A stretch of DNA of 64,000 nucleotides, taken from Aeromicrobium marinum DSM 15272. GTDB lineage: Bacteria > Actinomycetota > Actinomycetes > Propionibacteriales > Nocardioidaceae. Position numbers and translations under genes: made by a program. A model generated the notes under the pieces. The model worked only from the letters and a program-made list of their open reading frames with translations. It was not told where the DNA came from and made no database searches. Below, piece after piece: positions 1-8,123 of this stretch. The stretch lies in the NCBI RefSeq assembly GCF_000160775.2, contig NZ_CM001024.1:1799712-1863711 (forward strand), written 5' to 3'. Within the stretch, counting starts at the first letter, position 1, and each line of letters opens with the position of its first letter.

Positions 1-728
1 TCACCGCCTCCGGCGACGGTCGTTCGTGGTCGGCGGACCTGCTGCTGTCGGGGGTGGCGCCGCACACCCTGGCCGCCCTGCTGGGCGACCCGTTGCCGCC
101 GAAGCCGTCCGGCTCCCAGCTGAAGGTCAACCTGCTGCTCTCGCGCCTGCCCCGGCTCGCCTCGGGCGACGACCCCGAGGTCGCCTTCGCCGGCACGTTC
201 CACGTCGACGAGTCCTTCAGCGCCCTCGAGGCCGCCCACGCGGAGGCGCTGGCCGGCCGGCTGCCGGCCAGCGGCGAGCTGTACTGCCACACGCTCACCG
301 ACCGGTCGATCCTCGGCCCGCGGCTCGATGCCGACGGCGCCCACACCCTCACCTACTTCGGACTGCACACCCCCACCGAGAACCTCCCCGACGCAGCATC
401 GACCCAGGAGGCGGTCGACCGGTTCATGTCGGCCTTCCAGGCGCATCTGGCCGAGCCGCTCGCGCCGCTGGTCCTGGGGCTGGAGGCGAAGTCGCCCGCC
501 GACATCGAGGCCGCCATCGGCATGCCCGGCGGTCACATCTTCCACGGTGACCTCTCCTGGCCGTGGCTCGAGGAGGGCGAGCGTCCGGCCTCCCCCGCCG
601 AACGCTGGGGCGTCGCCACCTCGCGCCCCCGCGTGCTGGTGTGCGGCAGTGGAGCACGCCGGGGCGGTGCCGTCAGCGGCATCGCCGGCCACAACGCAGC
701 ACACGCCGTGCTGGATTTCGTGGGCTGA
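1..728 (+). CDS. FAD-dependent oxidoreductase, phytoene desaturase (CrtI)-like, C-terminal part
   Basis: The window opens inside this gene; the frame is open from base 3, leaving about 241 C-terminal residues. The end of the protein carries a motif typical of the phytoene dehydrogenase/CrtI-like flavoprotein family (CGSGARRGGAVSGIAGHNAA, the usual CGxGxxPGGGVxGxxGHNAA). That motif closes the FAD site in the family. The FAD-binding N-terminus lies outside the window, so substrate and true length cannot be judged. It is followed within 30 bases by tRNA-Lys on the same strand. The family includes carotenoid enzymes but also many uncharacterised oxidoreductases, and no carotenoid genes are visible here. 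Confidence 0.8.
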   Translation, partial: TASGDGRSWSADLLLSGVAPHTLAALLGDPLPPKPSGSQLKVNLLLSRLPRLASGDDPEVAFAGTFHVDESFSALEAAHAEALAGRLPASGELYCHTLTDRSILGPRLDADGAHTLTYFGLHTPTENLPDAASTQEAVDRFMSAFQAHLAEPLAPLVLGLEAKSPADIEAAIGMPGGHIFHGDLSWPWLEEGERPASPAERWGVATSRPRVLVCGSGARRGGAVSGIAGHNAAHAVLDFVG

Positions 729-739
729 TCCGCGGCTGG

Positions 740-745
740 TAGTGT
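740..745 (+). promoter_or_regulatory. -10 box of tRNA-Lys
   Basis: TAGTGT fits the actinobacterial TANNNT -10 hexamer and lies ten bases before the mature 5' end of tRNA-Lys. No clear -35 box is seen. Confidence 0.45.
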
Positions 746-755
746 TCCTCGTCGC

Positions 756-831
<76 letters not shown>

Positions 832-929
832 TCGCGCCAGGCCCTCGAGGATCCTCGGGGGCCTGTGTCGTCCCCCGCCGGCGTCACCGTCGCGCAGCGG
901 CGCTGGTGCCGGCAGGTCATGATGTGTCC

Positions 930-1214
930 ATGAAGTGTCCCACCGACAACGCGACCCTGGTCATGAGTGAACGATCCGGCATCGAGATCGACTACTGCCC
1001 CGAGTGCCGGGGCGTCTGGCTCGACCGCGGTGAGCTGGACAAGATCGTCGAACGCGCCTCCCGCGACGCGGCCCCGGCACCGGCGGCACCTGCCGCCCAG
1101 CCCGTCCACGGCGACCCGTTCCGCTCCGAGCGGCCGACCTACCGGGACGACCGCGACCGCCCGCAGTACCGCCGCAAGAAGAAGGAGCACTGGCTCATGG
1201 AGATCTTCGACTGA
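930..1214 (+). CDS. small zf-TFIIB-type zinc protein
   Basis: A 94-residue protein beginning MKCPTDN with the central block YCPECRGVWLDRGELD, which is the signature of the zf-TFIIB small zinc-finger family. The second metal knuckle (CPEC) is intact, while the first has C-P-T-D in place of C-x-x-C, a variant common in actinobacteria. A proline/alanine-rich linker leads to a basic tail (RRKKKEHW). The start at 930 puts the metal knuckle at residue 3; an upstream GTG at 906 would add eight residues. CATGAT six bases before the ATG may be a leaderless -10 box. The molecular role of the family is not known. Confidence 0.8.
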   Translation: MKCPTDNATLVMSERSGIEIDYCPECRGVWLDRGELDKIVERASRDAAPAPAAPAAQPVHGDPFRSERPTYRDDRDRPQYRRKKKEHWLMEIFD

Positions 1215-1349
1215 CCTGTTCCGACCGGCCGGTCGCCCCGGACACCGGCGGAGTGCGGGCGATGGTGCCGCCACCCGGGACCGCCGGTCACCTGCGTGCG
1301 CCATAGTGGTGCCGCACGTCGTCCGTCGTGCAGGACCGCGGGAGGCTCC

Positions 1350-2645
1350 ATGAAGATGTCCGTGATCGGCTGCGGCTACCTCGGTGCCGTGCACGCCGCC
1401 GCCATGACCTCGCTGGGCCACGACGTGGTCGGCATCGACGTCGATCCCGAGAAGATCGCGTCCCTCACCCGCGGTGAGGCGCCGTTCTTCGAGCCCGGCC
1501 TGCCCGAGCTGCTCACGGCGTCGATGGCGTCGGGTCAGCTGCGCTTCAGCACCGACATCGCCGACGTGGCCGGCTGCACCGTGCACTTCGTCGCGGTCGG
1601 CACCCCGCAGCGTCGGGACGGCCACGGTGCCGACCTGACCTACGTCGACGCCGCCGTCGAGGCGTTGCTGCCGCACCTCGCCCCGGGCGACCTCGTCGTG
1701 GGCAAGTCCACCGTCCCGGTGGGGACCGCGGGCCGGCTCGCCGTCGACGTCGCCGCGACCGGGGCCGAGCTGGCCTGGAACCCCGAGTTCCTCCGCGAGG
1801 GATTCGCGGTGAAGGACACGATCGAGCCCGACCGCCTCGTCTACGGGGTCGCCAGCGAGCGGGCCCGGCAGGTCCTCGACGAGGTGTATGCCGTCGCCGT
1901 CGCCGCCGGCACCCCGGTCGTCGAGACCGACTACGCCACCGCCGAGCTGGTCAAGACCGCCGCCAACGCCTTCCTGGCCACCAAGATCTCGTTCATCAAC
2001 GCGATGGCCGAGATCACCGAGGTCGTCGGCGCCGACATCACCCTGCTGGCCGACGCCATCGGCCACGACGCCCGGATCGGACGCAAGTTCCTCAACGCCG
2101 GCATCGGGTTCGGCGGCGGCTGCCTGCCCAAGGACATCCGTGCCTTCACCGCGCGCGCCGAGGAGCTCGGTCGCGGGGAGTCGGTCTCGTTCCTGAAGGA
2201 GGTCGACGCGATCAACCTGCGTCGACGCGAGCGGGTCATCGACCTCACCGTCGACGCCTTCGACGGGCGCCCCCACGGCCGCCGGGTGGCCGTGCTCGGG
2301 CTCTCGTTCAAGCCGCACAGCGACGACATCCGCGACTCCCCCGCTCTCGACGTGGCCGTGCGGCTCCACGGCCTGGGCGCCGACGTGGTCTCGTACGACC
2401 CCGAGGCGATGGCCAACGCCCGCCGGCTGCATCCGCAGCTCACCTACGCCGACAGTGCCGAGAAGGCACTGGCCGGGGCCGAGGTCGTCCTGCTGGTCAC
2501 CGAGTGGCCGGAGTTCCGGGCCCTCGACCCGGTCGCCGCCGCGGCGCTCGTCGACCGGCCGGTCCTGATCGACGGTCGCAACGTGCTCGACCCGGTGGCC
2601 TGGCGCGCCGCCGGTTGGCACGTCACCGGCCTCGGCCGCCCCTGA
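1350..2645 (+). CDS. UDP-glucose/GDP-mannose dehydrogenase family protein (UDP-glucose 6-dehydrogenase)
   Basis: A 431-residue cytosolic enzyme that oxidises UDP-glucose to UDP-glucuronate with NAD. The N-terminal Rossmann fold has GCGYLG at residues 7-12. The middle segment has the family catalytic motif GFGGGCLPKD with the nucleophilic cysteine at about residue 258, and the C-terminal UDP-binding domain includes the SFKPHSDDIRDSP motif. Length is normal for the family. GGGAGG lies four bases before the chosen ATG; the next ATG two codons on (1356) would have better spacing. It stands alone, with no polysaccharide genes alongside, and a strong hairpin element follows its stop codon. Confidence 0.92.
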   Translation: MKMSVIGCGYLGAVHAAAMTSLGHDVVGIDVDPEKIASLTRGEAPFFEPGLPELLTASMASGQLRFSTDIADVAGCTVHFVAVGTPQRRDGHGADLTYVDAAVEALLPHLAPGDLVVGKSTVPVGTAGRLAVDVAATGAELAWNPEFLREGFAVKDTIEPDRLVYGVASERARQVLDEVYAVAVAAGTPVVETDYATAELVKTAANAFLATKISFINAMAEITEVVGADITLLADAIGHDARIGRKFLNAGIGFGGGCLPKDIRAFTARAEELGRGESVSFLKEVDAINLRRRERVIDLTVDAFDGRPHGRRVAVLGLSFKPHSDDIRDSPALDVAVRLHGLGADVVSYDPEAMANARRLHPQLTYADSAEKALAGAEVVLLVTEWPEFRALDPVAAAALVDRPVLIDGRNVLDPVAWRAAGWHVTGLGRP

Positions 2646-2654
2646 CCCCGCCGA

Positions 2655-2743
2655 GGTTTCCCAGGTGATCCTGGGAAACCGTCACCTGACCCCGGTAGCA
2701 ACAGGGGTCAGGTGACAGATTCCTGTCACCGGTGACAGATTCC
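2655..2743 (+). repeat. intergenic multi-hairpin element, copy A
   Basis: Begins nine bases after the preceding stop codon. Hairpin 1 is 11 bp with a four-base loop (2655-2680, arm GGTTTCCCAGG). Hairpin 2 is 13 bp (2681-2716, arm GTCACCTGACCCC). A perfect 16-bp palindrome follows (2723-2738, CTGTCACCGGTGACAG), which with hairpin 2 creates a 13-bp direct repeat (GGTGACAGATTCC at 2711 and 2731). Hairpins 1 and 2 have a homologue at 38009-38069. The position suggests a factor-assisted terminator or a processed 3' end; there is no U tract. Confidence 0.85.
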
Positions 2744-2814
2744 GGGGATCACCTGTGAAACTGCTCGGCCGTGGGTGAGGGCGGCCCCCGGGCCTGTGGC
2801 GCAGGTCACCTCGC

Positions 2815-2820
2815 CATACT
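2815..2820 (+). promoter_or_regulatory. probable -10 box of the malyl-CoA lyase-like operon
   Basis: CATACT lies 35 bases before the GTG at 2856 and after the hairpin element. The Shine-Dalgarno-like GGAAGAG at 2843-2849 follows. No convincing -35 box is seen. Confidence 0.35.
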
Positions 2821-2855
2821 GAGGTCAGTCCCCGCTCCCGACGGAAGAGTCCCGC

Positions 2856-3905
2856 GTGCGCAACCCCCGAGCTTTCCTCCGCCCCCTGGCCGTCGGCGCC
2901 CCCGCGCCGGTCGCGGACGTCCCGTTCCGCCCCAGCCGGATGATCCACTTCTTCGACCCCAGCAACGAGAAGATGCGGTCGAAGGTGCCGGACATCGCGG
3001 CGAAGGTCGACATCATCCTCGGCAACCTCGAGGACGCGATCAAGACGGAGAACAAGGAGGCAGCCCGGCTCGGCCTCGTGGAGGTCGCCCGGGCCACTGA
3101 CTTCGGCGACACCCAGCTGTGGGTGCGGGTCAACAGCCTCGACTCCCCCTGGGTGCTCGACGACCTCATCACCCTGGTCACCGAGATCGGCGAGAAGCTC
3201 GACGTCGTCATGGTCCCGAAGGTCGAAGGGGCCCAGGACATCCACTACGTCGACCGGCTGCTCGCCCAGCTCGAGGCCCGCGCCGGCCTGACCCGGCCGA
3301 TCCTCGTCCACGCCATCCTCGAGACCGCCGAGGGTGTCACCAACGTCGAGGAGATCGCCGCCGCGAGCCCCCGCATGCAGGGCATCAGCCTGGGCCCGGC
3401 CGACCTCGCCGCCAGCCGCCGCATGAAGACCACCCGGGTCGGTGGCGGCCACCCCGGGTACCTCGTCCGCCAGGACCCGACGGGTGACGACCTGACCACC
3501 GGCCGCACCACGTACCAGCAGGACCTGTGGCACTACACGATCGCCCGCATGGTCGACGCGTGCGCGGGCAACGACATCCTGCCGTTCTACGGTCCGTTCG
3601 GGGACATCAAGGACGTCGTGGCGTGCGAGGACCAGTTCCGCAACGCCTTCCTCCTCGGATGTGTCGGCGCCTGGAGCCTGCACCCCGTGCAGATCGACAT
3701 CGCCAAGCGCGTCTTCTCCCCCGATCCGGCCGACGTCGCGCACGCCAAGGAGGTCGTCGAGGCCATGGGCGACGGCTCCGGCGCGGTGATGATCAACGGC
3801 AAGATGGAGGACGACGCGTCCTGCAAGCAGTGCATCGTCATGCTCGACCTCGCGAAAGCCCTGGCCGAGCGCGACCCCGAGCTCGCCGCCGCCTACGACC
3901 TCTGA
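2856..3905 (+). CDS. HpcH/HpaI aldolase/citrate lyase family protein, malyl-CoA/beta-methylmalyl-CoA lyase-like
   Basis: A 349-residue TIM-barrel CoA-ester lyase. It resembles Mcl1-type lyases along its length: NLEDAI near residue 57, VPKVEGA, the metal-binding glutamate in AILETAEG, the metal-binding aspartate in [22 protein letters not shown] and the C-terminal [18 protein letters not shown]. Such enzymes cleave or form malyl-CoA and beta-methylmalyl-CoA (glyoxylate with acetyl- or propionyl-CoA). The GTG start is preceded by GGAAGAG. A paralogue starts nine bases after its stop, so the two are almost certainly co-transcribed. Exact substrate is inferred from similarity only. Confidence 0.82.
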   Translation: MRNPRAFLRPLAVGAPAPVADVPFRPSRMIHFFDPSNEKMRSKVPDIAAKVDIILGNLEDAIKTENKEAARLGLVEVARATDFGDTQLWVRVNSLDSPWVLDDLITLVTEIGEKLDVVMVPKVEGAQDIHYVDRLLAQLEARAGLTRPILVHAILETAEGVTNVEEIAAASPRMQGISLGPADLAASRRMKTTRVGGGHPGYLVRQDPTGDDLTTGRTTYQQDLWHYTIARMVDACAGNDILPFYGPFGDIKDVVACEDQFRNAFLLGCVGAWSLHPVQIDIAKRVFSPDPADVAHAKEVVEAMGDGSGAVMINGKMEDDASCKQCIVMLDLAKALAERDPELAAAYDL

Positions 3906-3913
3906 GGAGCACC

Positions 3914-4798
3914 ATGACCGAGTCGCCCGACACCGCCCTGCGCCCCCGCCGCTCCGTGCTCTACATGCCCGGAGCCAACGAACGGGCGCTCGAGAAGGCC
4001 AAGAGCATCGACGCCGACGCCCTGATCCTCGACCTGGAGGACTCGGTGTCCCCCGACGCCAAGGAGGCCGGTCGGGCCAACGTCGTGGCCGCCGTGCGGT
4101 CCGGCGAGTACGGACACCGGGAGCTCGCGATCCGGGTCAACTCCATCGGCACCCAGTGGCACGACGCCGACGTGGCCGCGGCGGCCGCCGCCGGCCCTGA
4201 CGCGATCCTCGTCCCGAAGGTCGAGTCGGCCGACCAGGTCCGCCAGCTGGTGGCCGCGATCGAGGCCGGAGGCGCACCCGCGACCACCCAGCTGTGGGCG
4301 ATGATCGAGACGCCGCGGGCCCTGCTGCACGCCGAGGAGATCGCTGCGGCCCACGAGCGCCTCACCGTCGTGGTCATGGGCACCAACGACATCGTCAACG
4401 AGACGTACGGCCTGCACGTCCCGGGCCGCAACCCCGTCGTCCTGGCCTCGCTCGCGTGGACGCTGCTCGCGGTGCGGGCCGCCGGCAAGGTCGTCATCGA
4501 CGGCGTCTACAACGACGTGAAGGACCTCGAGGGCTTCGACGCCGAGGCGCGCCAGGGCCGCGAGATGGGATTCGACGGCAAGACCCTCATTCATCCCGCC
4601 CAGGTCGACCCGGCCAACGTGGCCTTCTCGCCGTCGGAGGCCGACATCGAGCGGGCCGAGGGCATGATCGCGGCCTTCGACGAGGCGGCTGCCGAGGGCC
4701 GCGGGGTCGCCACGTTCAACGGCAAGATGATCGAGGAACTCCACGTGCGCGACGCCCGACGCATCCTGGCGTTCGCGGAGGCCATCGCGGCGCGCTGA
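3914..4798 (+). CDS. HpcH/HpaI aldolase/citrate lyase family protein, CitE-like
   Basis: A 294-residue CoA-ester lyase or thioesterase of the CitE-like group. Motifs visible are RSVLYMPGANERALEKA at the phosphate-binding start, LILDLEDSV, LVPKVES, MIETPRAL with the metal-binding glutamate, the family MGTNDI segment, and KTLIHPAQVDPAN. The start is an ATG with GAGGAG five bases upstream. In organisms with malyl-CoA lyases a second paralogue often acts as (S)-malyl-CoA thioesterase; that role is possible here because of the pairing with the preceding gene, but it is inference. Confidence 0.82.
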   Translation: MTESPDTALRPRRSVLYMPGANERALEKAKSIDADALILDLEDSVSPDAKEAGRANVVAAVRSGEYGHRELAIRVNSIGTQWHDADVAAAAAAGPDAILVPKVESADQVRQLVAAIEAGGAPATTQLWAMIETPRALLHAEEIAAAHERLTVVVMGTNDIVNETYGLHVPGRNPVVLASLAWTLLAVRAAGKVVIDGVYNDVKDLEGFDAEARQGREMGFDGKTLIHPAQVDPANVAFSPSEADIERAEGMIAAFDEAAAEGRGVATFNGKMIEELHVRDARRILAFAEAIAAR

Positions 4799-4898
4799 CC
4801 CCGCACCGGAACCCCGCACCGTCGCATGACCGGGCGGGGCCCGGGTACGACCCCGGTCCGAGGGGCGAGCACCGCCCCGCCGAACGCGGAGGTCGAAC

Positions 4899-5264
4899 AT
4901 GGCTCATCACATCGTCGACGACGACCTGTGGGACTCCTTCCACGCCGCCGTCAACATGACGTCCCGCGAGCTGTCGGAGTGGCTGCGCACCGACGCCGCC
5001 GGGGAGTCCGCGGAGGACCTGCCGGACCGGGCCGGCGACCCCGTCGGCCGCCAGGTCGTGTCCGTCCTGGCCAAACGCAGGACCGACCTCACCGACGAGG
5101 ACGTCGACGTCATGCGGCACGTCGTCGAGGTCGTCCGGACCGAACGACCGGGCGACCTGGAGCCCGAGGCCGGCGACCACCGGTGGCGGCACCGACTCAT
5201 GTCACTCGGGCACGACCCCCTGCAGCCGCCGCGGGGGCACGCGACGACCGGAGAGGAGCTGTGA
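4899..5264 (+). CDS. DUF3140 domain protein
   Basis: A 121-residue, charged, cytosolic protein. The core (LWDSFHAAVNMTSRELSEWL, then SVLAKRRTDLTDEDVDVMRHVVEVV) matches the DUF3140 family, small proteins of unknown function common in actinobacteria. The family pattern looks like a DNA-binding or histone-like helix-turn-helix, but function is unproven. GGAGG sits six bases before the ATG. The next gene starts one base after its stop (TGACGTG), so the two are translationally coupled. Confidence 0.75.
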   Translation: MAHHIVDDDLWDSFHAAVNMTSRELSEWLRTDAAGESAEDLPDRAGDPVGRQVVSVLAKRRTDLTDEDVDVMRHVVEVVRTERPGDLEPEAGDHRWRHRLMSLGHDPLQPPRGHATTGEEL

Positions 5265-5265
5265 C

Positions 5266-6366
5266 GTGCACCTGACGAACCTGCGCGACCTGTACACCCA
5301 CGACGGACCCTTCATCACGGTGCACCTGGAGGTCGGCCGGCCCGGGGAGGACGGCCGGCAGCAGCTCGACACCCGCTGCACCAACCTGCGCCACGACCTC
5401 GAACACGCGGGCGTGGGCGCCGATCTCGTCGACGACATCGAGTCGCGGATCAGGACGCCGCACGACCGGCCCGGCCCGGTCCGTCGCACGATCGTGGCCG
5501 CGTCCGGCGCGGTCGTGCTCGACGAGACCCGGGTCGGGGCGACGGACGCGCCCGAGGTCACCACCGTCGGGCCGCTCCCTGACCTGGCCGGGTGGCTCGA
5601 CCAGGCCGCCGAGGAGGTGCCGTGGCTGCTGGTGCTCGCCGACCACGAGGGCGCCGACCTCGAGCTGCGCGTCGACACCCGACAGCCGGCCGACGCCCGG
5701 ACCGAGGTGCACGGCGACGACCTGCACCTGCACCAGGTGCAGCTCGGTGGGCCGGCACATCCCCAGTACCAGCGTCGCTCGGAGAACGTCTGGCGGATCA
5801 ACGCTCGCGAGGTCGCCGACGAGATCCGCTCCGCGTGTCGGCGCCATGCGCCCGACGTGGTCGTCCTGGCCGGTGACGTGCGTGCCCGGACCGAGATCGC
5901 CGGAGCGCTGGAGCACCTCGAGGTCCCCGTCGACCAGGTCGAGTCGGGTGCACGCACGGAGGGCGCGTCCGAGGAGGCGCTGTGGTCGGCGGTCGACGAC
6001 GTGCTGACCCGTCTGGCGCAGGAGTCCGACGAGGCGCTGCTCGACGAGCTCGGCACGGCGGGTGCCCACGGCCGCGCTGCCCACGGCCTCGACGACGTCC
6101 TCGACGCGCTCGTGCGCGGCGAGGTCGACCGACTCGTGCTGGACCTGGCCGCGGTCCGCCCGATGCAGGTCGACCCGGCCCGCTTCCCCGGTCTGGCGCT
6201 GCCTGACGGTGCACGCCGGACCGTCGACCCCCTGCCGGCCGACCAGGTGCTGCTCGCCGCCGCCACCGCGACCGACGCCCGGGTGCACCTCGTCCCGGGG
6301 ACGCCGGCCGACAGCGACGGCGTGAGCGCGCTCCTGCGGTGGGCGCACGACACCGACGGGGCCTGA
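5266..6366 (+). CDS. Vms1/Ankzf1-type (baeRF, Rv2629-like) ribosome-associated protein
   Basis: A 366-residue protein beginning MHLTNLRDLYTHDGPFITVH, the standard opening of Rv2629-like bacterial relatives of eukaryotic release factor eRF1. It continues with the long eRF1-domain-2-like region (VVVLAGDVRARTEI) and an L7Ae-like C-terminal part. Members are linked to ribosome stress and peptidyl-tRNA release. GTG is the start, with GAGAGGAG upstream and one base from the preceding stop, so it forms a pair with the DUF3140 gene. A strong hairpin follows (6395-6435). Confidence 0.75.
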   Translation: MHLTNLRDLYTHDGPFITVHLEVGRPGEDGRQQLDTRCTNLRHDLEHAGVGADLVDDIESRIRTPHDRPGPVRRTIVAASGAVVLDETRVGATDAPEVTTVGPLPDLAGWLDQAAEEVPWLLVLADHEGADLELRVDTRQPADARTEVHGDDLHLHQVQLGGPAHPQYQRRSENVWRINAREVADEIRSACRRHAPDVVVLAGDVRARTEIAGALEHLEVPVDQVESGARTEGASEEALWSAVDDVLTRLAQESDEALLDELGTAGAHGRAAHGLDDVLDALVRGEVDRLVLDLAAVRPMQVDPARFPGLALPDGARRTVDPLPADQVLLAAATATDARVHLVPGTPADSDGVSALLRWAHDTDGA

Positions 6367-6394
6367 CCGGCCCACCCGGGACGGACGCGAGCCA

Positions 6395-6435
6395 GCCCGT
6401 CGTCGTGCCCGGGACTCCCCGGCACGACGACGGGC
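6395..6435. terminator. bidirectional hairpin between convergent genes
   Basis: A perfect 15-bp inverted repeat, GCCCGTCGTCGTGCC at 6395-6409 and its complement at 6421-6435, with a short GGG/CCC inner pairing. It lies between the stop codons of two convergent genes. No U tract on either strand. Confidence 0.7.
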
Positions 6436-6475
6436 CCCTGGCCGGTGGTCCGGACCGTGGAACGGTCAGGACCGC

Positions 6476-6742
6476 TCAGCGCTGGTGGCGCACGGCCCAC
6501 AGCGCGGTCTCGCGCGCGTCGCGCTCGGCCTGCAGCCGGCGGCGCTCACGCGCCGCCTGCAGCAGGACCTGACGATCGGTCGCCGACAGCTCGTCCCAGG
6601 CGCGCGTGACGCGAGCCCGGCGGCGGACGGGTCCAGCCATGGCATTCACCTCCCCCCGGACAGCTCCGACGTGGGTCGGAACCGGATTCGTGAGGGGGAT
6701 GTCTGCGGGCTGTGGCGTGGTCGTGAGTGGATGGATGGTCAT
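6476..6742 (-). CDS. small basic protein of unknown function, two possible starts
   Basis: 88 residues from an ATG with a near-perfect ribosome site (AAAGGAGG, six bases away). The first 34 residues are proline/threonine-rich and look disordered. The C-terminal 54 residues (from MAGPVRRRARVT) form a basic helical segment rich in Arg, Ala and Glu. A second in-frame ATG at 6640 has its own GGGGAGG eight bases upstream, so a 54-residue form may also be made. An intrinsic terminator sits 41 bases upstream of the first start, so expression probably depends on read-through. I do not recognise the family. Confidence 0.6.
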   Translation of the reverse strand: MTIHPLTTTPQPADIPLTNPVPTHVGAVRGEVNAMAGPVRRRARVTRAWDELSATDRQVLLQAARERRRLQAERDARETALWAVRHQR

Positions 6743-6782
6743 AGCGCGCCTCCTTTCAGGTGAGAGAACGGGTCGGGACATG

Positions 6783-6815
6783 AAAAAACCGCCCCGGATC
6801 GTCGATCCGGAGCGG
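6783..6815 (-). terminator. intrinsic terminator or attenuator in a leader
   Basis: Read on the minus strand, CCGCTCCGGATC pairs with GATCCGGGGCGG around a GAC loop (11 Watson-Crick pairs plus one G-U), directly followed by six T. This is the clearest classical intrinsic terminator in the window. It lies between the 26-codon ORF (stop at 6842) and the start of the 88-residue gene at 6742. Confidence 0.85.
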
Positions 6816-6841
6816 CAGGTGAACTGCGCGGGCGTGCTGGC

Positions 6842-6922
6842 CTACGGCAGCTGGACCACCCCGGTGACGGAACCGACGGACGTCGCGACGACGTCGCGAC
6901 CGGCGAACAAGATCGTCGTCAT
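6842..6922 (-). CDS. 26-codon leader-type ORF
   Basis: The ORF starts MTTILFAGRDVV and ends GVVQLP; it is rich in Val, Thr, Ile and Leu. It starts with ATG and has AGGAGG nine bases upstream. A TACCGT -10 box (6975-6980) and a perfect 8-bp hairpin (6951-6968, GTCGCCCG arms) precede it, and an intrinsic terminator follows 26 bases after its stop. Good ribosome site and position suggest it is translated; it may be a regulatory leader peptide for the downstream gene or a small protein in its own right. Confidence 0.5.
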   Translation of the reverse strand: MTTILFAGRDVVATSVGSVTGVVQLP

Positions 6923-6950
6923 GGGGTTCCACCTCCTGGGTGATCGGGGT

Positions 6951-6980
6951 GTCGCCCGGTCGGGCGACTCCAGCACGGTA
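6951..6980 (-). promoter_or_regulatory. putative promoter and leader hairpin of the 26-codon ORF
   Basis: Minus-strand TACCGT (6975-6980) is a plausible -10 box just beyond the stop of the FUSC gene. A perfect hairpin, GTCGCCCG-AC-CGGGCGAC (6968-6951), lies at the predicted transcript start. Confidence 0.4.
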
Positions 6981-6990
6981 GCGGAGCCGC

Positions 6991-8106
6991 TCAGTCGAAG
7001 TCCAGCGCCCGGTCGATCTCGTCGCGGGTGACGCCGCTGGCGTAGAGCAGATCGGCCGCGAGCGACCGCACCTGCGCGGCGACCGCGGCGGAGTTCAGGG
7101 TCATGACCCCGGTGAGGCTCGTGACGGCCAGCCGGGCCGCCGCGACCAGCTTCTCCTGCGCCTCGAGGAAGTCGTCTCGCTCGGACAGGTCGTCGGCGTA
7201 GATCGCCACGGCGGCGGCGAGGACGTCGATCGCCTCGTCGGTGCCGACCGGTGCCCGCTCGCCGTGCCGCAGCATCGAGCCGACCCGCCGCGCGAGCACG
7301 CGCGAGTCGCGCAGCGCGTTGTCCAGGTCGCTGACCGACCCGACGTACCGCACGAGCTGGGTGCGTTGCCGCCACCGCACCGGCGACATCCGGGCGATCT
7401 CGGCGACGTTGTGCGCCGTCGAGGCGACGTCGTCCATGAGGCCCTGGGCACCACGGGCGTCGGCGAGCGCCGCGTCGGCCAGACCGGCGTCACCGCTGCG
7501 TACCGCCTCGGCGGTGCGGGTGAGGACGTCGGCCAGGCGGGCCAGGAGCATCTGCACCTGCGCATCGATGTCGCGCACGGGGTTGCGCGGCAGCAGCAGC
7601 ACCATCGCGATGCCGCAGATTCCGCCCACGAGGGCGTCGAGGAACCGGGTGACGGCGGGATCGCCCGCGCCGGCGACGGGCAGCACGGCGGCCAGCAGCA
7701 CCGCGGAGTTGGCGGCCTGGGTCAGGGCGAGTCCCTTGATGCCGACCAGCGTGCTCACCGCCACCGTCAGGGCGACCACGAGCGCGATCTGCCACACCCC
7801 GCGGCCGATCGTGAGGATCAGCAGCTCACCGACGAGCACCCCGACCGCCACGCCCGCGACCAGCTCCAGCAGGGTGCGCCACCGCTGACCGGCGCCGGCA
7901 ATGATCGTGATGATCGCCGCGATCGGCGCGAAGAACGCCTGCTCGTGGCCGAGCAGGTGGGTCGAGATGCCGTAGGCCGCTGCGGTCGAGACGCTCAACC
8001 GCGTGACCAGCCGCCACCGGCGACGCAGCGTGGCGAGCCGGACCGGCCACGGCTCGCTGCTCCGCAGGTGCCGCAGTCGACGCACCCGACCGTCGCCGCG
8101 GTCCAC
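6991..8106 (-). CDS. FUSC family (aromatic acid exporter-like) membrane protein
   Basis: A 371-residue inner-membrane protein. About six hydrophobic segments occupy residues 30-175 (for example FFAPIAAIITIIAGAGQ, LVAGVAVGVLVGELLIL, IALVVALTVAVSTLVGI), followed by a roughly 190-residue cytosolic helical domain. This half-membrane, half-soluble plan is that of FUSC/ArAE-type proteins, thought to export aromatic acids or related compounds; the substrate is unknown. The DUF3618 gene is 17 bases upstream on the same strand, so they likely form a pair. Confidence 0.78.
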   Translation of the reverse strand: MDRGDGRVRRLRHLRSSEPWPVRLATLRRRWRLVTRLSVSTAAAYGISTHLLGHEQAFFAPIAAIITIIAGAGQRWRTLLELVAGVAVGVLVGELLILTIGRGVWQIALVVALTVAVSTLVGIKGLALTQAANSAVLLAAVLPVAGAGDPAVTRFLDALVGGICGIAMVLLLPRNPVRDIDAQVQMLLARLADVLTRTAEAVRSGDAGLADAALADARGAQGLMDDVASTAHNVAEIARMSPVRWRQRTQLVRYVGSVSDLDNALRDSRVLARRVGSMLRHGERAPVGTDEAIDVLAAAVAIYADDLSERDDFLEAQEKLVAAARLAVTSLTGVMTLNSAAVAAQVRSLAADLLYASGVTRDEIDRALDFD

Positions 8107-8123
8107 GGACCGCCCGCCCCTCG

